From Bacillus methanolicus (lineage in GTDB: Bacteria > Bacillota > Bacilli > Bacillales > Cytobacillaceae), in contig NZ_VTQX01000001.1 of NCBI RefSeq assembly GCF_008764295.1, forward strand, positions 1 to 64,000: a stretch of DNA of 64,000 nucleotides, given 5' to 3'. Of this stretch, positions 1-9,752 are shown one piece after another. The position numbers and the translations under genes were made by a program. Under the pieces are notes generated by a model, which saw only the letters and a program-made list of their open reading frames with translations, did not search any database and had not been told where the DNA came from. Every line of letters starts with the position of its first letter. Positions within the stretch are counted from its first letter, which is position 1.

Positions 1-651
1 ATGTTGATAATGCCAACCTTGATCCGAATGAATGGTGGTGCGATATTCTGCTTCATTTGTAATGGTTCCTAATGCTTCAATTAATGGCTCTAGAACGAAG
101 TCTAATGTTGGTCTGTTAGATAGACCAAAAGATATAATTTCGCCGTTGTATAAATCCATAATGGGACTTAAATATAGTTTCTGATTTTCAGTACATTTGA
201 ATTCGGTCACATCTGTTACTAGTTTTTGGAGACGGATAGATGTATTGAATCTACGATTCAAGCGGTTTTTGGCTACTTTACCAATCGTGCCTTTATACGA
301 TTTATAACGAGATTTACGTGTGAATTTTACACATTTCAATCCCAGTTCACTCATTATTCGTTGAACTTTTTTATGGTTAATGATATAACCTTGACCTCTT
401 AACTCTAAACAAATGCGACGATACCCGTATCTACCCTCGTGCTTTTGAAAAATTTCAGTAATTATTTCCTTCCATTCTCTATCTGGATCTTCTTTCTGTA
501 ATTGCTTCACATGGTAATAATAAGTTGCCTCTGGAATCCCCACTATTTCTAAAACATCTTTTAATTTGAATCCTTCTTCTTTGAGTTCGAATGCCAACGC
601 TGTTTGTGCTTTTCGAGGGAGGCATTCGGATTTTCTTGAAAAGCTTTTAAC
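1..651 (-). CDS. IS3-family transposase OrfB (DDE integrase domain), partial at left edge
   Basis: This is the -1 frame reached by frameshifting from orfA at the A6G heptamer. It reads on without a stop to the window edge. After a short helical linker comes the HTH_21-like stretch (HEGRYGYRRICLEL), then the rve/DDE core with the first Asp in VTDVTEF and the second Asp in IHSDQGWHYQ. The final Glu lies beyond base 1. It is expressed as an OrfAB fusion that cuts and joins IS ends. No stop or indel is visible in the part seen, so the copy may be active. Confidence 0.85.
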
Positions 652-1124
652 TTTTTTAAATAGGCATTCTCTAAACGTAGAAGTTCATTTTCTCGTTCTA
701 ATCGTTCTTCACGAGATAACTCTTTTTCTTGTTTTGGCAATTTTGCTTTATGATTTTTAGACATAGAAGGCCGTCCTTTCACTTTATCCTGCAGGCCTTC
801 TATCCCTTTCTCCAAAAAGGTTCTATACCAATGGGTAATCAATGAAGGATTGTTCATCTTAAAGATAATCGCAGTATCTTGGTAAGAAGCACCTGTGTGT
901 TTCATAAAGTTTAATACATCTAACTTAAATTTGACAGAGTAAACTTGTTTAGAATGCTTCCTACGTAGTCCGTCTTCTCCAAATTCTTTATAAGCACGAA
1001 CCCATCTTCTGACTTGAGATTCAGCAGGAATACCATATTTTTGGGCTAATAAGTAATATCCTAGTTTGCCCCTTAGATATTCCATTACAATTTTTAATTT
1101 AAATTCTTCACTATATTTTGCCAT
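561..1124 (-). CDS. IS3-family transposase OrfA (helix-turn-helix protein)
   Basis: A 187-residue IS3-type OrfA with two helix-turn-helix segments in the N-terminal 115 residues (around QKYGIPAESQVRRW and AIIFKMNNPSLITHW). A charged leucine-zipper-like coiled coil follows (residues about 135-165, SREERLERENELLRLE). It binds the IS inverted repeats. The slippery A-AAA-AAG lies in the codons for Leu-Lys-Lys near residue 155, so frameshifting fuses the DNA-binding part to OrfB. The frame is intact. Confidence 0.88.
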   Translation of the reverse strand: MAKYSEEFKLKIVMEYLRGKLGYYLLAQKYGIPAESQVRRWVRAYKEFGEDGLRRKHSKQVYSVKFKLDVLNFMKHTGASYQDTAIIFKMNNPSLITHWYRTFLEKGIEGLQDKVKGRPSMSKNHKAKLPKQEKELSREERLERENELLRLENAYLKKLKAFQENPNASLEKHKQRWHSNSKKKDSN

Positions 1125-1135
1125 ACAAAAACACC

Positions 1136-1172
1136 CCAGAGGTTAGATTTTTAACTCTAACTTCTGGGGTGC
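1136..1172 (-). repeat. Hairpin at the IS left end
   Basis: Two 14-base arms (CCCCAGAGGTTAGA and TCTAACTTCTGGGG) pair with a single G-T wobble around an 8-base loop, just upstream of the orfA start. Such IS-end hairpins can shield the transposase start from transcripts entering from outside. Here the incoming transcript would be the rasP message, on the same strand. Confidence 0.6.
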
Positions 1173-1219
1173 AGTACCTAATGACACCTTTTAATACCAG
1201 CTTCTTTAATTTAATTATT

Positions 1220-2482
1220 TTACAGGAAAAACCTTTGAATATCGTTCCACGTTACCACGAGCATAAGGAGCATTAATAATGCAAAACCGATAAAGTGAAC
1301 CATCCCTTCTTTTTGTCGGTCAACCGGCTTACCTCTTAATCCTTCTACAGCAAAGAACATCAATCTTCCACCGTCTAATGCTGGAATAGGCAGAAGGTTC
1401 ATAATTCCTAAGTTTATGCTCAATACTCCTGCCCACTTCATTAAATAAAGGATACCGGATTTAGCCACCGTGTCAGTTGAAACATAAATCCCCACAGGAC
1501 CAGATAAAGCATCAATTGAAAATTGACCTGTTATCAGCTTGCCGAGCATGGAGAAGATCTCCTTTGTCCAAATATAAACCTCTTTTGCTCCATACGTGAT
1601 CGATTTGAGTGGTGATTTCTCCATGGGACTATAGACGCCAATAATTCCAATCGTTTTCCCATCTTCTACTTGTTGTGCTTTTGGAGTAACTGAAATGTTC
1701 ATATCTTGCCCATCTCTTTCCAAGAAGAAATCCAATTCCTTTTCAGGATTCTTCTGGATAATTTCCACCACATCTTCCCATGTGGATATTTCAGCTCCAT
1801 CGACTGTATGGATAATATCCCCTTCCTTAAGACCTGCTTCTAATGCAGCTCCATCAGGAGTTAATTTACCAAGCATCGGTTCATGAGTAGGCATTCCCTG
1901 AATTAATGCGATAATAACAAAAACAACAAAGGCCAACACGAAGTTCATCAATGGACCTGCAAAAATAGCCATTGTTCTTTGCCCAAGTGTTTTGGAGGCA
2001 AATTGACGATCGTAAGGAGCAATTAATGTTTCCTTCCCATTTTCAACAAAATTTGCTTTTCTGCTGATACGAAAGGTTTGCAGACGCTCGTCATCGCCCT
2101 CTTCATAGCCTTTTATCATTAATTCATGTTCAACATCAGCATGCTCAACCTCAATTACGCGAATATCAGGATATTTTTCCTTATTATTAAGTACAATTTT
2201 AGATACTTCATCATTTTTATCAAACAACAGACCAACACGATATCCAGGCTTGATCTCCACCATTTCAGGATCTTCACCGGCCATGCGTACATACCCTCCA
2301 ATCGGGAGAAGGCGAATCGTATAAACCGTGTCATTCTTTGTAAATGAAAGGAGCTTTGGTCCCATCCCTATCGCAAATTCACGACAGAGAATTCCCGCCC
2401 TTTTCGCAAAGATTAAATGTCCTAATTCATGAAAAAATACTAACGCCCCGAAAATAATAATAAAGGCTATAACTGTACTCAA
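1220..2482 (-). CDS. rasP: Site-2 intramembrane zinc metalloprotease RasP (RseP)
   Basis: This membrane metalloprotease cuts anti-sigma factors such as RsiW inside the membrane after a first site-1 cut, and also clears signal-peptide remnants. The 420-residue length equals the B. subtilis protein. HELGH sits at residues 18-22 in the first membrane helix. A PDZ domain follows at about 190-270 (GLKEGDIIHTVDG), and the third zinc-ligand motif is LDGGR near residue 370 in a C-terminal helix. The start is TTG, preceded by AAGGTGG. It is the last gene of the uppS-cdsA-dxr-rasP run. The next expected gene, proS, is displaced by the IS element. Confidence 0.95.
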   Translation of the reverse strand: MSTVIAFIIIFGALVFFHELGHLIFAKRAGILCREFAIGMGPKLLSFTKNDTVYTIRLLPIGGYVRMAGEDPEMVEIKPGYRVGLLFDKNDEVSKIVLNNKEKYPDIRVIEVEHADVEHELMIKGYEEGDDERLQTFRISRKANFVENGKETLIAPYDRQFASKTLGQRTMAIFAGPLMNFVLAFVVFVIIALIQGMPTHEPMLGKLTPDGAALEAGLKEGDIIHTVDGAEISTWEDVVEIIQKNPEKELDFFLERDGQDMNISVTPKAQQVEDGKTIGIIGVYSPMEKSPLKSITYGAKEVYIWTKEIFSMLGKLITGQFSIDALSGPVGIYVSTDTVAKSGILYLMKWAGVLSINLGIMNLLPIPALDGGRLMFFAVEGLRGKPVDRQKEGMVHFIGFALLMLLMLVVTWNDIQRFFL

Positions 2483-2648
2483 AATATAACCACCTTTTTA
2501 ATTAGGCTACGTTAAATACGCTTTTTGCCTCATTTTTGTTGGGAATTTAGCGCCTCCCAGTTTCATTGTCTTGGAATTGAGTAAAGAGGAGCTCCCTCGT
2601 TCATCCTCCATCAATCGCTGCAATAAGTCAAAAAGATAAACATCGCCT

Positions 2649-3794
2649 TTATTTTAGAAGTGAGTAAACGAATGCTCTTGTTTCCTGATCAACTTCTTGA
2701 ATAAGGGAAAGATCTGGATTCTGTATGGAGTCATGTGCAGTTAACGACTTTTCGATTAGTTCCTCGATCTGAAGAAACGTAATTTTGCCTTTGAGAAACG
2801 CTTCGACTGCCGCTTCATTGGCAGCATTTAACACCGTTGGCAAAGTCCCTCCTGCCTTACCTGCATCAAAAGCAAACTGCAAGCACCTAAATCGCTTAAA
2901 ATCCATATGATTAAAATGCAAACGGCCAATTTCAGCTAAGTTCAATCTATTCGCCGTATTTAAAGGCATTCTATCTGGATAGGTTAGCGCATACTGGATC
3001 GGAACTCTCATGTCTGGTGTTCCTAACTGTGCAATCACGCTACTATCATGAAATTCTACCATAGAATGAATAATACTCTCTTTATGGAGCAAAACATCGA
3101 TTTTTTCGTATGGAATATCGAAGAGCCAATGTGCTTCAATGACCTCTAAGCCCTTGTTCATCATCGTTGCCGAATCAATCGTAATCTTCGCACCCATGGA
3201 CCAGTTCGGATGATTCAATGCCTCTGAAACAGTGACATTTTGCAATTCATTCCTGCTCTTATCCCGAAAGCTTCCCCCTGAAGCAGTTAAGATTAGCTTT
3301 TCAATATTTTTCTCTTTCTCCCCCTGTAACGCTTGGAAAATCGCGGAATGCTCACTGTCTACAGGGAGAATAGGGACATTATACTCCCTTGCTGCGTGCA
3401 TCACAAGATGTCCTGCCGTTACTAACGTTTCTTTATTTGCTATACAAATTGTTTTGCCAGCACGAATCGCTTCCAGTGTCGGATATAATCCTACACTTCC
3501 GATAACAGCATTGACAAGAATAGTTGACTTTACATATGTAGCAGCTTCTACTAAACCATCATCACCAAAAGTAAAATTCACATTTGGATACTCTATCTCT
3601 AAATTAGCCATATCTTCTTTGTCAGCGACAGATACTAATTCAGGTTTAAATTCAGCAATGATTTTCCTAGCAAGTGGAATATTACGCCCTACACTCATTG
3701 CAACTAATTGAAATTCATTTGCATGTTCTTTAATTATATTCAGCGTTTGCGTTCCAATTGAACCAGTTGCTCCTAATAAACTAATATATTTCAA
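2649..3794 (-). CDS. dxr: 1-deoxy-D-xylulose-5-phosphate reductoisomerase
   Basis: This is the first committed enzyme of the MEP isoprenoid pathway. It isomerises and reduces DXP to methylerythritol phosphate with NADPH and a divalent metal. It has an N-terminal Rossmann motif [10 protein letters not shown], the metal/substrate motif [10 protein letters not shown], and the NHPNWSMG and [10 protein letters not shown] segments. The start chosen is TTG at 3794, 8 bases after AGGAG. The open frame extends three codons further to a GTG that lies on the ribosome binding site. Length is 381 residues. Its neighbour uppS uses the isoprenoid product. Confidence 0.95.
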   Translation of the reverse strand: MKYISLLGATGSIGTQTLNIIKEHANEFQLVAMSVGRNIPLARKIIAEFKPELVSVADKEDMANLEIEYPNVNFTFGDDGLVEAATYVKSTILVNAVIGSVGLYPTLEAIRAGKTICIANKETLVTAGHLVMHAAREYNVPILPVDSEHSAIFQALQGEKEKNIEKLILTASGGSFRDKSRNELQNVTVSEALNHPNWSMGAKITIDSATMMNKGLEVIEAHWLFDIPYEKIDVLLHKESIIHSMVEFHDSSVIAQLGTPDMRVPIQYALTYPDRMPLNTANRLNLAEIGRLHFNHMDFKRFRCLQFAFDAGKAGGTLPTVLNAANEAAVEAFLKGKITFLQIEELIEKSLTAHDSIQNPDLSLIQEVDQETRAFVYSLLK

Positions 3795-3844
3795 CGATTT
3801 CACTCCTGATCATAAAAGCACTTACCATGAGCCTTCCACCTGAA

Positions 3845-4633
3845 TTAAAAATGAAAGAAATACAGTAGTGGCCAAACAAATAATAAACTATCAAAGCGAT
3901 CTAATATCCCTCCATGACCTGGTAGCAATCTCCCAGAGTCTTTGACATGATAATGTCGCTTTAACGCAGATTCAACTAAATCACCCACTTGCCCAAATAT
4001 GGAAAGAAAGATGGTAATGATCCCTAATTTCAAAAAAGATGCATCTATATCTGAAAAGATGACAAACAATATAGATACAACTACCGCACAGAAAATGCCA
4101 CCAAAGAAACCTTCTACTGTTTTATTAGGGCTAATTTCCGGCCATAGCTTTCTCTTTCCAAATGCTCGGCCTATAAAGTACGCTCCTGAATCTGTCGCCC
4201 AAATAATAAAAAGGGAGTAAAAAATGTAAATTAACCCGCCCGTTTCCCTTATTTCGATAAAATACAAAAAACCCATCCCGATGTAGATAATCGACATAAT
4301 TGAGAAGGCAACATCATCAAAGGTAAATTTATTTTTCGTTGCCACAGTATAGGTTAAAAATAGCAGAATTGCTAACAAAGCAACCTCTACCTTTGAATAT
4401 TTGAGGGCTATTAAAATATCTTGTAATTGATTCGGTAATAAAAAAATCCACAGTACAATTAACGCTATCAAGCCCGGTACTGAAAATAACTTTAATTTTC
4501 GCATCTTTAATAATTCATAAAGAGCGATAGATGCTAATAAATAGGCGAGAAAAATCAGGGGTACTCCGCCTATTATAACAATCGGTAGAAAGATTGCTGC
4601 TGCGATAATTGCTGTAATAATTCTTTGCTTCAT
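3845..4633 (-). CDS. cdsA: Phosphatidate cytidylyltransferase (CDP-diglyceride synthase)
   Basis: An integral membrane enzyme that makes CDP-diacylglycerol from phosphatidate and CTP, the branch point of phospholipid synthesis. The 262 residues contain about eight hydrophobic helices. The C-terminal family signature (GRLLPGHGGILDRFDS) carries the conserved acidic metal-binding residues. It starts 21 bases after uppS and precedes dxr by about 50 bases, the standard Bacillus order, and is probably cotranscribed from the uppS promoter. Confidence 0.95.
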   Translation of the reverse strand: MKQRIITAIIAAAIFLPIVIIGGVPLIFLAYLLASIALYELLKMRKLKLFSVPGLIALIVLWIFLLPNQLQDILIALKYSKVEVALLAILLFLTYTVATKNKFTFDDVAFSIMSIIYIGMGFLYFIEIRETGGLIYIFYSLFIIWATDSGAYFIGRAFGKRKLWPEISPNKTVEGFFGGIFCAVVVSILFVIFSDIDASFLKLGIITIFLSIFGQVGDLVESALKRHYHVKDSGRLLPGHGGILDRFDSLLFVWPLLYFFHF

Positions 4634-4654
4634 CTAATATATTCAACACCTTTA

Positions 4655-5431
4655 TTATACTCCACCAAAACGCCTTTGCCGATTTTGGTATGCTTCTACA
4701 GCTTCAATGAAGTGCTGTTCATTAAAATCAGGCCATAGTACATCCGTAAACCAAAATTCCGTATAAGCAAGCTGCCACAACATGAAGTTGCTTAAACGGA
4801 TTTCTCCACTTGTTCTGATCAAAAGATCTGGATCACTAAGTTTGTTCGTCATTAAATAAGAGGAAAAAGCCTCTTCATCGATCATATCTTCCTTTATTAT
4901 ACCACTTTTGTAATCTTCTAAGACGCGCTTTACAGCGTCGACAATCTCACTTCTACTCCCGTAATTAAGGGCAAAATTTAAGACAAGACCATCATTATCC
5001 CTCGTTTTGTCCATCGCATGCTCGATAGCTCCAATCGTATGAGAGGGCAAACTTTCTTTATAACCAATCATTTCGACACGGACGTTCTGTTCAATTAGCT
5101 CCGGGAGAAAGGTTCCGAGAAATTCTTCAGGCAGTTTCATTAAATAATCGACTTCCATTTTCGGACGTTTCCAATTTTCAGTTGAAAAGGCATATAAAGT
5201 AAGCGTTTTAACTCCTAACTCATTCGCTAGCTTCGTGATCTTTTGGACACCTTTCATCCCTTCATGATGCCCTGCAACTCGAGGGAGTGCTCTTTTCCTT
5301 GCCCATCTACCATTTCCATCCATAATAATCGCCACATGTTCTGGAATAGGTTGCTTTTTTAAAAATTCTATTTGTTCCCGGAGAATGGGAGAGTTTTTGT
5401 TATTTTTCCATGACTTTAATTTATCTAACAT
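4655..5431 (-). CDS. uppS: Undecaprenyl diphosphate synthase
   Basis: A cis-prenyltransferase that builds the C55 lipid carrier for peptidoglycan and teichoic acids from farnesyl diphosphate and isopentenyl diphosphate. The catalytic Asp is D38 in MDGNGRWARKR. The C-terminal LIRTSGEIRLSNF segment binds the IPP diphosphate. Length is 258 residues. The ATG start follows GGAGGAG. It heads the uppS-cdsA-dxr-rasP cluster behind a candidate extended -10 promoter. Confidence 0.96.
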   Translation of the reverse strand: MLDKLKSWKNNKNSPILREQIEFLKKQPIPEHVAIIMDGNGRWARKRALPRVAGHHEGMKGVQKITKLANELGVKTLTLYAFSTENWKRPKMEVDYLMKLPEEFLGTFLPELIEQNVRVEMIGYKESLPSHTIGAIEHAMDKTRDNDGLVLNFALNYGSRSEIVDAVKRVLEDYKSGIIKEDMIDEEAFSSYLMTNKLSDPDLLIRTSGEIRLSNFMLWQLAYTEFWFTDVLWPDFNEQHFIEAVEAYQNRQRRFGGV

Positions 5432-5453
5432 GATTCCGCTCCTCCAGAGGGAT

Positions 5454-5495
5454 CATTTTTTCTCAAATACTTACGTTCAGCACGAAGAAAAAATG
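5454..5495 (-). other. AT-rich hairpin in the uppS leader
   Basis: Two perfect 10-base arms (CATTTTTTCT / AGAAAAAATG) enclose a 22-base loop that can form a further 3-bp pairing. It lies between the candidate promoter and the uppS ribosome binding site. Function is unknown. Confidence 0.4.
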
Positions 5496-5537
5496 AGCCA
5501 TCCATTCAATATTCCACTTTTTTCCGTAGCTGTCTCT

Positions 5538-5566
5538 ATCATAACAAAAAATAAGTGAGATATCTC
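5538..5566 (-). promoter_or_regulatory. Candidate extended -10 SigA promoter for uppS, with a palindrome at -35
   Basis: The -10 is TATGAT (5538..5543), preceded by TGT, giving an extended -10. No good -35 hexamer exists. At that spacing lies a perfect 10-bp palindrome, GAGATATCTC (5557..5566), which could be an operator. The leader to uppS would be about 100 bases. Confidence 0.4.
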
Positions 5567-5670
5567 TATAAAAAATTATGTACGAGCAAGAGAAATTAAG
5601 ACTACAAAAATTTCTACTTCTATAATTACCCTAACCCCCTCAATATCCTACCCTTTCTATTCATTTTTGT

Positions 5671-5699
5671 AAAATAAAAACCCCCTATAATTAGAGGGT
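5671..5699 (-). terminator. Rho-independent terminator after frr
   Basis: An 8-bp stem with one G-T pair and an ATTA-type loop (5680..5699) is followed on the minus strand by TTTTTATTTT. It lies 18 bases past the frr stop and separates pyrH-frr from uppS. Confidence 0.8.
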
Positions 5700-5717
5700 C
5701 AAATGATAAAGTTATCT

Positions 5718-6275
5718 TTATACTTCCAAAATTTCTTTTTCTTTATCCTTTGTTAAGCTATCAACTTTAGCAATATACTCATCTGTTAGCTTTTGAATAT
5801 CATCTGCATAGCCACGTTGATCATCTTCCGTAATTTCACCATTTTTTTCAAGCTTCTTTAAGTCATCATTGCCATCGCGGCGAATGTTACGTATAGCAAT
5901 TTTCGCTTCTTCTGCCTCTTTCTTAACCACTTTCACAAGCTCTTTACGGCGTTCTTCCGTAAGCTGTGGAATCGAAAGGCGAATAATATTCCCGTCACTT
6001 GTTGGTGTCAAGCCAAGGTCTGATTTTAGAATGGCTTTTTCTATTTCTCCCAAAACTGATTTATCATACGGTTGAATCACTAGTAAACGGGCTTCAGGGA
6101 CAGATACACCAGCTAATTGATTAATTGGAGTTGGTGCTCCATAATAATCGACTGTAATTCTATCTAGCAAGGAAGCATTTGCTCTTCCTGCGCGAATACT
6201 TGCTAGCTCACGAGTGTATGCCTGAATCGCTTTCGTCATTTTATCCTTTACGTTCGCAATAATTTGTTTTGGCAT
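5718..6275 (-). CDS. frr: Ribosome recycling factor
   Basis: It splits post-termination ribosomes together with EF-G. The 185-residue length is standard. Domain I, a three-helix bundle, is formed by the termini. The family motifs [15 protein letters not shown] near residue 27 and the charged [17 protein letters not shown] stretch near 125 are present. Its start lies only two bases after the pyrH stop, indicating cotranscription and probably translational coupling. A strong terminator follows. Confidence 0.97.
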   Translation of the reverse strand: MPKQIIANVKDKMTKAIQAYTRELASIRAGRANASLLDRITVDYYGAPTPINQLAGVSVPEARLLVIQPYDKSVLGEIEKAILKSDLGLTPTSDGNIIRLSIPQLTEERRKELVKVVKKEAEEAKIAIRNIRRDGNDDLKKLEKNGEITEDDQRGYADDIQKLTDEYIAKVDSLTKDKEKEILEV

Positions 6276-6277
6276 TT

Positions 6278-7000
6278 TTATTTCCCCCTTACAATTGTTC
6301 CGATCGTTTCACCAAGAACAGCTTTTTTAATATTTCCATTTTCCATAATTGAAAATACAATTAGCGGGATATCATTGTCCATGCATAAAGATGAAGCGGT
6401 AGAATCCATCACTGCTAAACCTTCCTTTAACACATCTAAATATGATAATTCATCATACTTCTTCGCATTTGCGTCCACTCTTGGATCTGCCGAGTAGACA
6501 CCATCGACATTATTTTTAGCCATTAAAATGACATCTGCTTCAATTTCTGCAGCTCGCAATGCGGCTGTTGTATCAGTGGAAAAGTATGGGTTTCCTGTTC
6601 CGGCAGCAAAAATGACAACGCGTTTCTTTTCGAGATGGCGAATAGCCCGACGTCTAATATACGGTTCTGCCACTTGACGCATCTCAATCGATGTTTGTAC
6701 TCTCGTTTCTACTCCAGCTTGTTCTAAACTATCCTGTAACGCCAATGAATTCATCACCGTTGCTAGCATTCCCATATAATCAGCATTAGCACGATCCATG
6801 CCCATTTCTTCACCAATTTTTCCGCGCCAAATATTTCCTCCGCCCACAACTACAGCAACTTCTACACCAAGATCAGCTAATTCTTTCACCTGATTTGCCA
6901 CCGATTTTATAACGGTTGGGTTAATTCCAAAGCCTTTTTCACCAGCTAATGCTTCACCACTTAATTTTAAGACGACTCGTTTGTATTTTGGACTGCTCAT
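6278..7000 (-). CDS. pyrH: UMP kinase
   Basis: It phosphorylates UMP to UDP in pyrimidine nucleotide synthesis. As a bacterial amino acid kinase-fold enzyme it is usually hexameric and GTP-activated/UTP-inhibited. Length is 240 residues. The N-terminal [15 protein letters not shown] and [11 protein letters not shown] loops bind phosphate, and [16 protein letters not shown] is the conserved UMP-site region. A good GGAGG ribosome binding site precedes the ATG. It is cotranscribed with frr and separated from tsf by a terminator, so it has its own promoter or receives read-through. Confidence 0.97.
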   Translation of the reverse strand: MSSPKYKRVVLKLSGEALAGEKGFGINPTVIKSVANQVKELADLGVEVAVVVGGGNIWRGKIGEEMGMDRANADYMGMLATVMNSLALQDSLEQAGVETRVQTSIEMRQVAEPYIRRRAIRHLEKKRVVIFAAGTGNPYFSTDTTAALRAAEIEADVILMAKNNVDGVYSADPRVDANAKKYDELSYLDVLKEGLAVMDSTASSLCMDNDIPLIVFSIMENGNIKKAVLGETIGTIVRGK

Positions 7001-7077
7001 GAGAACCTCCGTATGTATAATTCGGATCCCTTGTTCATTGCTACTTTAAACTAAAGGCATCAAGTTTGTTTTTGAAA

Positions 7078-7102
7078 ATAGGGAACACAACGTGTCCCCT
7101 AT
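7078..7102 (-). terminator. Hairpin terminator after tsf
   Basis: An 11-bp stem (ATAGGGGACAC against GTGTTCCCTAT, one G-T pair) with a 3-base loop lies 17 bases past the tsf stop. It is followed by TTTCAAAAAC, a weak U-tract, so read-through into pyrH is plausible. Confidence 0.6.
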
Positions 7103-7118
7103 CGGTTTTAAATTCAAA

Positions 7119-8000
7119 TTATTTTTTAACTTGGCTCATTACTTCTTCTGCGAAGTTATCTTCACGCTTTTCGATACCTTCTCCAACTTCATAACGAACG
7201 AAGTCACGAATCTTACCGCCTTTAGCTGAAACGAATTGTCCAACTTTTTGATCAGGATTTTTAACAAATGCTTGATCGTTAACACAAACGTCTTCAAAAT
7301 ATTTACCTAGACGACCCTCAACCATTTTTGCAACGATATTTTCAGGTTTTCCTTCATTTAGGGCTTGCTGAGTTAGAACTTGACGCTCACGTTCAACTTC
7401 TTCTGCAGACACTTCATCACGAGAAACATACTTTGGATTTAAAGCGGCAATATGCATGGAAACATCTTTAGCAGCTTCTTCATCTGTCGTACCTTCAAGA
7501 ACTGTAAGAACCCCAATGCGTCCGCCCATGTGTAAGTATGCACCAAATGCATCGTTATCACCTTTTGTCTTAATTTCAAAGCGACGCAATGACAGTTTTT
7601 CACCGATTTTTGCAATCGCAGCATTAATATGAGCTTCAACTGTAGAACCATTTTCCATCGTTTGGGTAACAGCTTCTTCAACCGTAGCTGGTTTCTTCGC
7701 AAGCAGATGAGCGCCTAACTCTTGAACAAGTGTTTGGAATCCCTCATTTTTTGCAACAAAATCTGTTTCAGAGTTTACTTCAAGGATAACAGCTTCATTG
7801 CCGTTAACTTTTACTGAAGTTAAACCTTCCGCAGCGACACGATCGCCTTTTTTCGCAGCTTTCGCAATTCCTTTCTCACGCAAAAGATCAACTGCTTTTT
7901 CTAAATCGCCATCTACTTCTTGAAGCGCCTTTTTACAATCCATCATACCTGCGCCCGTTTTTTCACGCAGTTCTTTAACCATTTGTGCAGTAATTGCCAT
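7119..8000 (-). CDS. tsf: Elongation factor Ts
   Basis: The guanine nucleotide exchange factor for EF-Tu. The N-terminal UBA-like module spans residues 1-50 ([16 protein letters not shown]). The signature [10 protein letters not shown] near residue 77 inserts into the EF-Tu GTPase domain. Length is 293 residues, as in Bacillus. The start follows AAGGAGGATAACTCATT. Unlike a tight rpsB-tsf pair, it is separated from rpsB by 268 bases holding a terminator and a dispersed-repeat-like sequence. Confidence 0.97.
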   Translation of the reverse strand: MAITAQMVKELREKTGAGMMDCKKALQEVDGDLEKAVDLLREKGIAKAAKKGDRVAAEGLTSVKVNGNEAVILEVNSETDFVAKNEGFQTLVQELGAHLLAKKPATVEEAVTQTMENGSTVEAHINAAIAKIGEKLSLRRFEIKTKGDNDAFGAYLHMGGRIGVLTVLEGTTDEEAAKDVSMHIAALNPKYVSRDEVSAEEVERERQVLTQQALNEGKPENIVAKMVEGRLGKYFEDVCVNDQAFVKNPDQKVGQFVSAKGGKIRDFVRYEVGEGIEKREDNFAEEVMSQVKK

Positions 8001-8082
8001 AATGAGTTATCCTCCTTAAATCTATGTATCATTATTTTTAGCTAGACTAGCAAAAGCTAATCTTCAATCATTCATTATTCTC

Positions 8083-8122
8083 AAAAAAAGGTGATAAAGA
8101 AGGGTAAAGCCCTCTTATCACC
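8083..8122 (-). terminator. Rho-independent terminator between rpsB and tsf
   Basis: GGTGATAA arms with an inner GAGGG/CCCTTC pairing form a stem of about 14 bp, followed on the minus strand by TTTTTTT. It should end most rpsB transcripts. Confidence 0.85.
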
Positions 8123-8143
8123 TTCATTGAATCAACTCTATGA

Positions 8144-8262
8144 TGTCTAGTTCCAGCGCCTAGTCCCTCGTGGTCACAGCACAATCCGCTAAGAAAGTTG
8201 AAGCTCAACCTCTCTAGCAGCTCGCCTTGTGCTTGTCAGAACTGAGCAAGGCGCTACCACTT
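8144..8262. repeat. Bacillaceae dispersed-repeat-like element
   Basis: A GC-richer, non-coding block that begins GTCTAGTTCCAGCGCCTAG and ends CAAGGCGCTACCACTTTT. It resembles the short interspersed repeat that I recall from many Bacillus and Geobacillus genomes (GTCTAGCTCCAGCGCC...GGCGCT). Terminal AGCGCC/GGCGCT arms and an internal CGCCTTG/CAAGGCG pair make it foldable. It lies between the rpsB stop and its terminator. Identity is from memory; no genome search was made. Confidence 0.6.
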
Positions 8263-8268
8263 TTCCCA

Positions 8269-9009
<741 letters not shown>

Positions 9010-9113
9010 TCATCTTTAGTCAAAAACTGTTTAATAGCAATTGACGAATTGTCTTCATATTAAACAGCACCATTTGCCTAAATCCATGAACGTGTGTATT
9101 AACACCATTTGTA

Positions 9114-9142
9114 AATATAGCACATGTGTAATGACGAATCAA
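9114..9142 (-). promoter_or_regulatory. SigA-type promoter for rpsB
   Basis: -35 TTGATT (9137..9142), a 17-base spacer, and -10 TATATT (9114..9119). The -35 lies immediately past the swrB stop. The predicted start is near 9107. Confidence 0.6.
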
Positions 9143-9143
9143 G

Positions 9144-9743
9144 TCATTCTTTTTCATTTTGTCGTAATTTGAATAATAATTCTAATTCCGTTTTACCTTT
9201 ACCAAGCTTTTTAGCAATATCCTCAATTGACAGACCTTGTTTTTGCAACAAAATTGCTTTGTGATAAACTGATTCATCATTTATATCATCGCTATCTTCT
9301 ATTTTCTCTCTCTGTGCTTCCTTATTCTCAAGATTAGGCTTGACCTTTTCTTGGTCAAGTTTTTCTTCACTATTACCATTTACATTTCGGTATGCTTTGA
9401 CTGCTTGAAAAACAGTTCCTTTACGATAGGTGATGTTTTCACCCTTTTCAAGCTGGACGCGTTCTTTGTTAAGCTCCATATTATCGTCTATTTGCTCGGT
9501 GATCGCCATTCCCTGCCCTGCTTCAGTCTTACTTTGAACTTGACTTAACTTCTCGATAAATTTTTCATTTTCCTCTGTCATTTCTATTAAATAACTCGAT
9601 ATTACCTCTTCGATCTCTTTAAGAATTTCTTCCTGCCTTTTTTCGACTACAAGAAGTCTGTTTTGACGCAAATAAAGAATAACAATACAAAATAAAGCAA
9701 CAATATTTAAAATTAAACTGATGAATAAAAATAAGTTCGTCAT
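9144..9743 (-). CDS. swrB: SwrB-family membrane protein (swarming/flagellar assembly activator)
   Basis: 199 residues with one N-terminal membrane helix (residues about 4-25) and a cytoplasmic coiled coil with a low-complexity charged middle. A C-terminal helix-turn-helix-like segment follows (KQGLSIEDIAKKLGKGKTE). Position directly after the sigD block and before rpsB, plus this architecture, match B. subtilis SwrB (YlxL). There SwrB promotes C-ring/type III export activation (FliG-FliF stage), raising SigD output. Sequence identity outside the ends looks low, so the assignment rests largely on context. Confidence 0.75.
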   Translation of the reverse strand: MTNLFLFISLILNIVALFCIVILYLRQNRLLVVEKRQEEILKEIEEVISSYLIEMTEENEKFIEKLSQVQSKTEAGQGMAITEQIDDNMELNKERVQLEKGENITYRKGTVFQAVKAYRNVNGNSEEKLDQEKVKPNLENKEAQREKIEDSDDINDESVYHKAILLQKQGLSIEDIAKKLGKGKTELELLFKLRQNEKE

Positions 9744-9752
9744 GGTACCCCT

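Larger units (their letters stand above)
1..1190 (-). mobile_element. IS3-family insertion sequence, IS150-like, cut by the left edge
   Basis: It holds two overlapping transposase frames joined by an A-AAA-AAG slippery heptamer at 651..657, the usual IS3-family arrangement. OrfB carries the DDE core motifs VTDVTEF and HSDQGW. Upstream of orfA lies a near-perfect hairpin (1136-1172), probably in or next to the terminal repeat. The outer border is not fixed; a 5'-TG end near 1190 is possible. The opposite end, the second inverted repeat and any target duplication lie outside the window. The element sits about 30 bp after the rasP stop, where Bacillus chromosomes carry proS. Confidence 0.85.

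Noticed and set aside
2126-2347. Plus-strand ORFs opposite rasP, dxr, flg, fli and other genes
   Set aside because: They mirror the codon pattern of well-supported minus-strand genes, lack binding sites and carry no recognisable domain.
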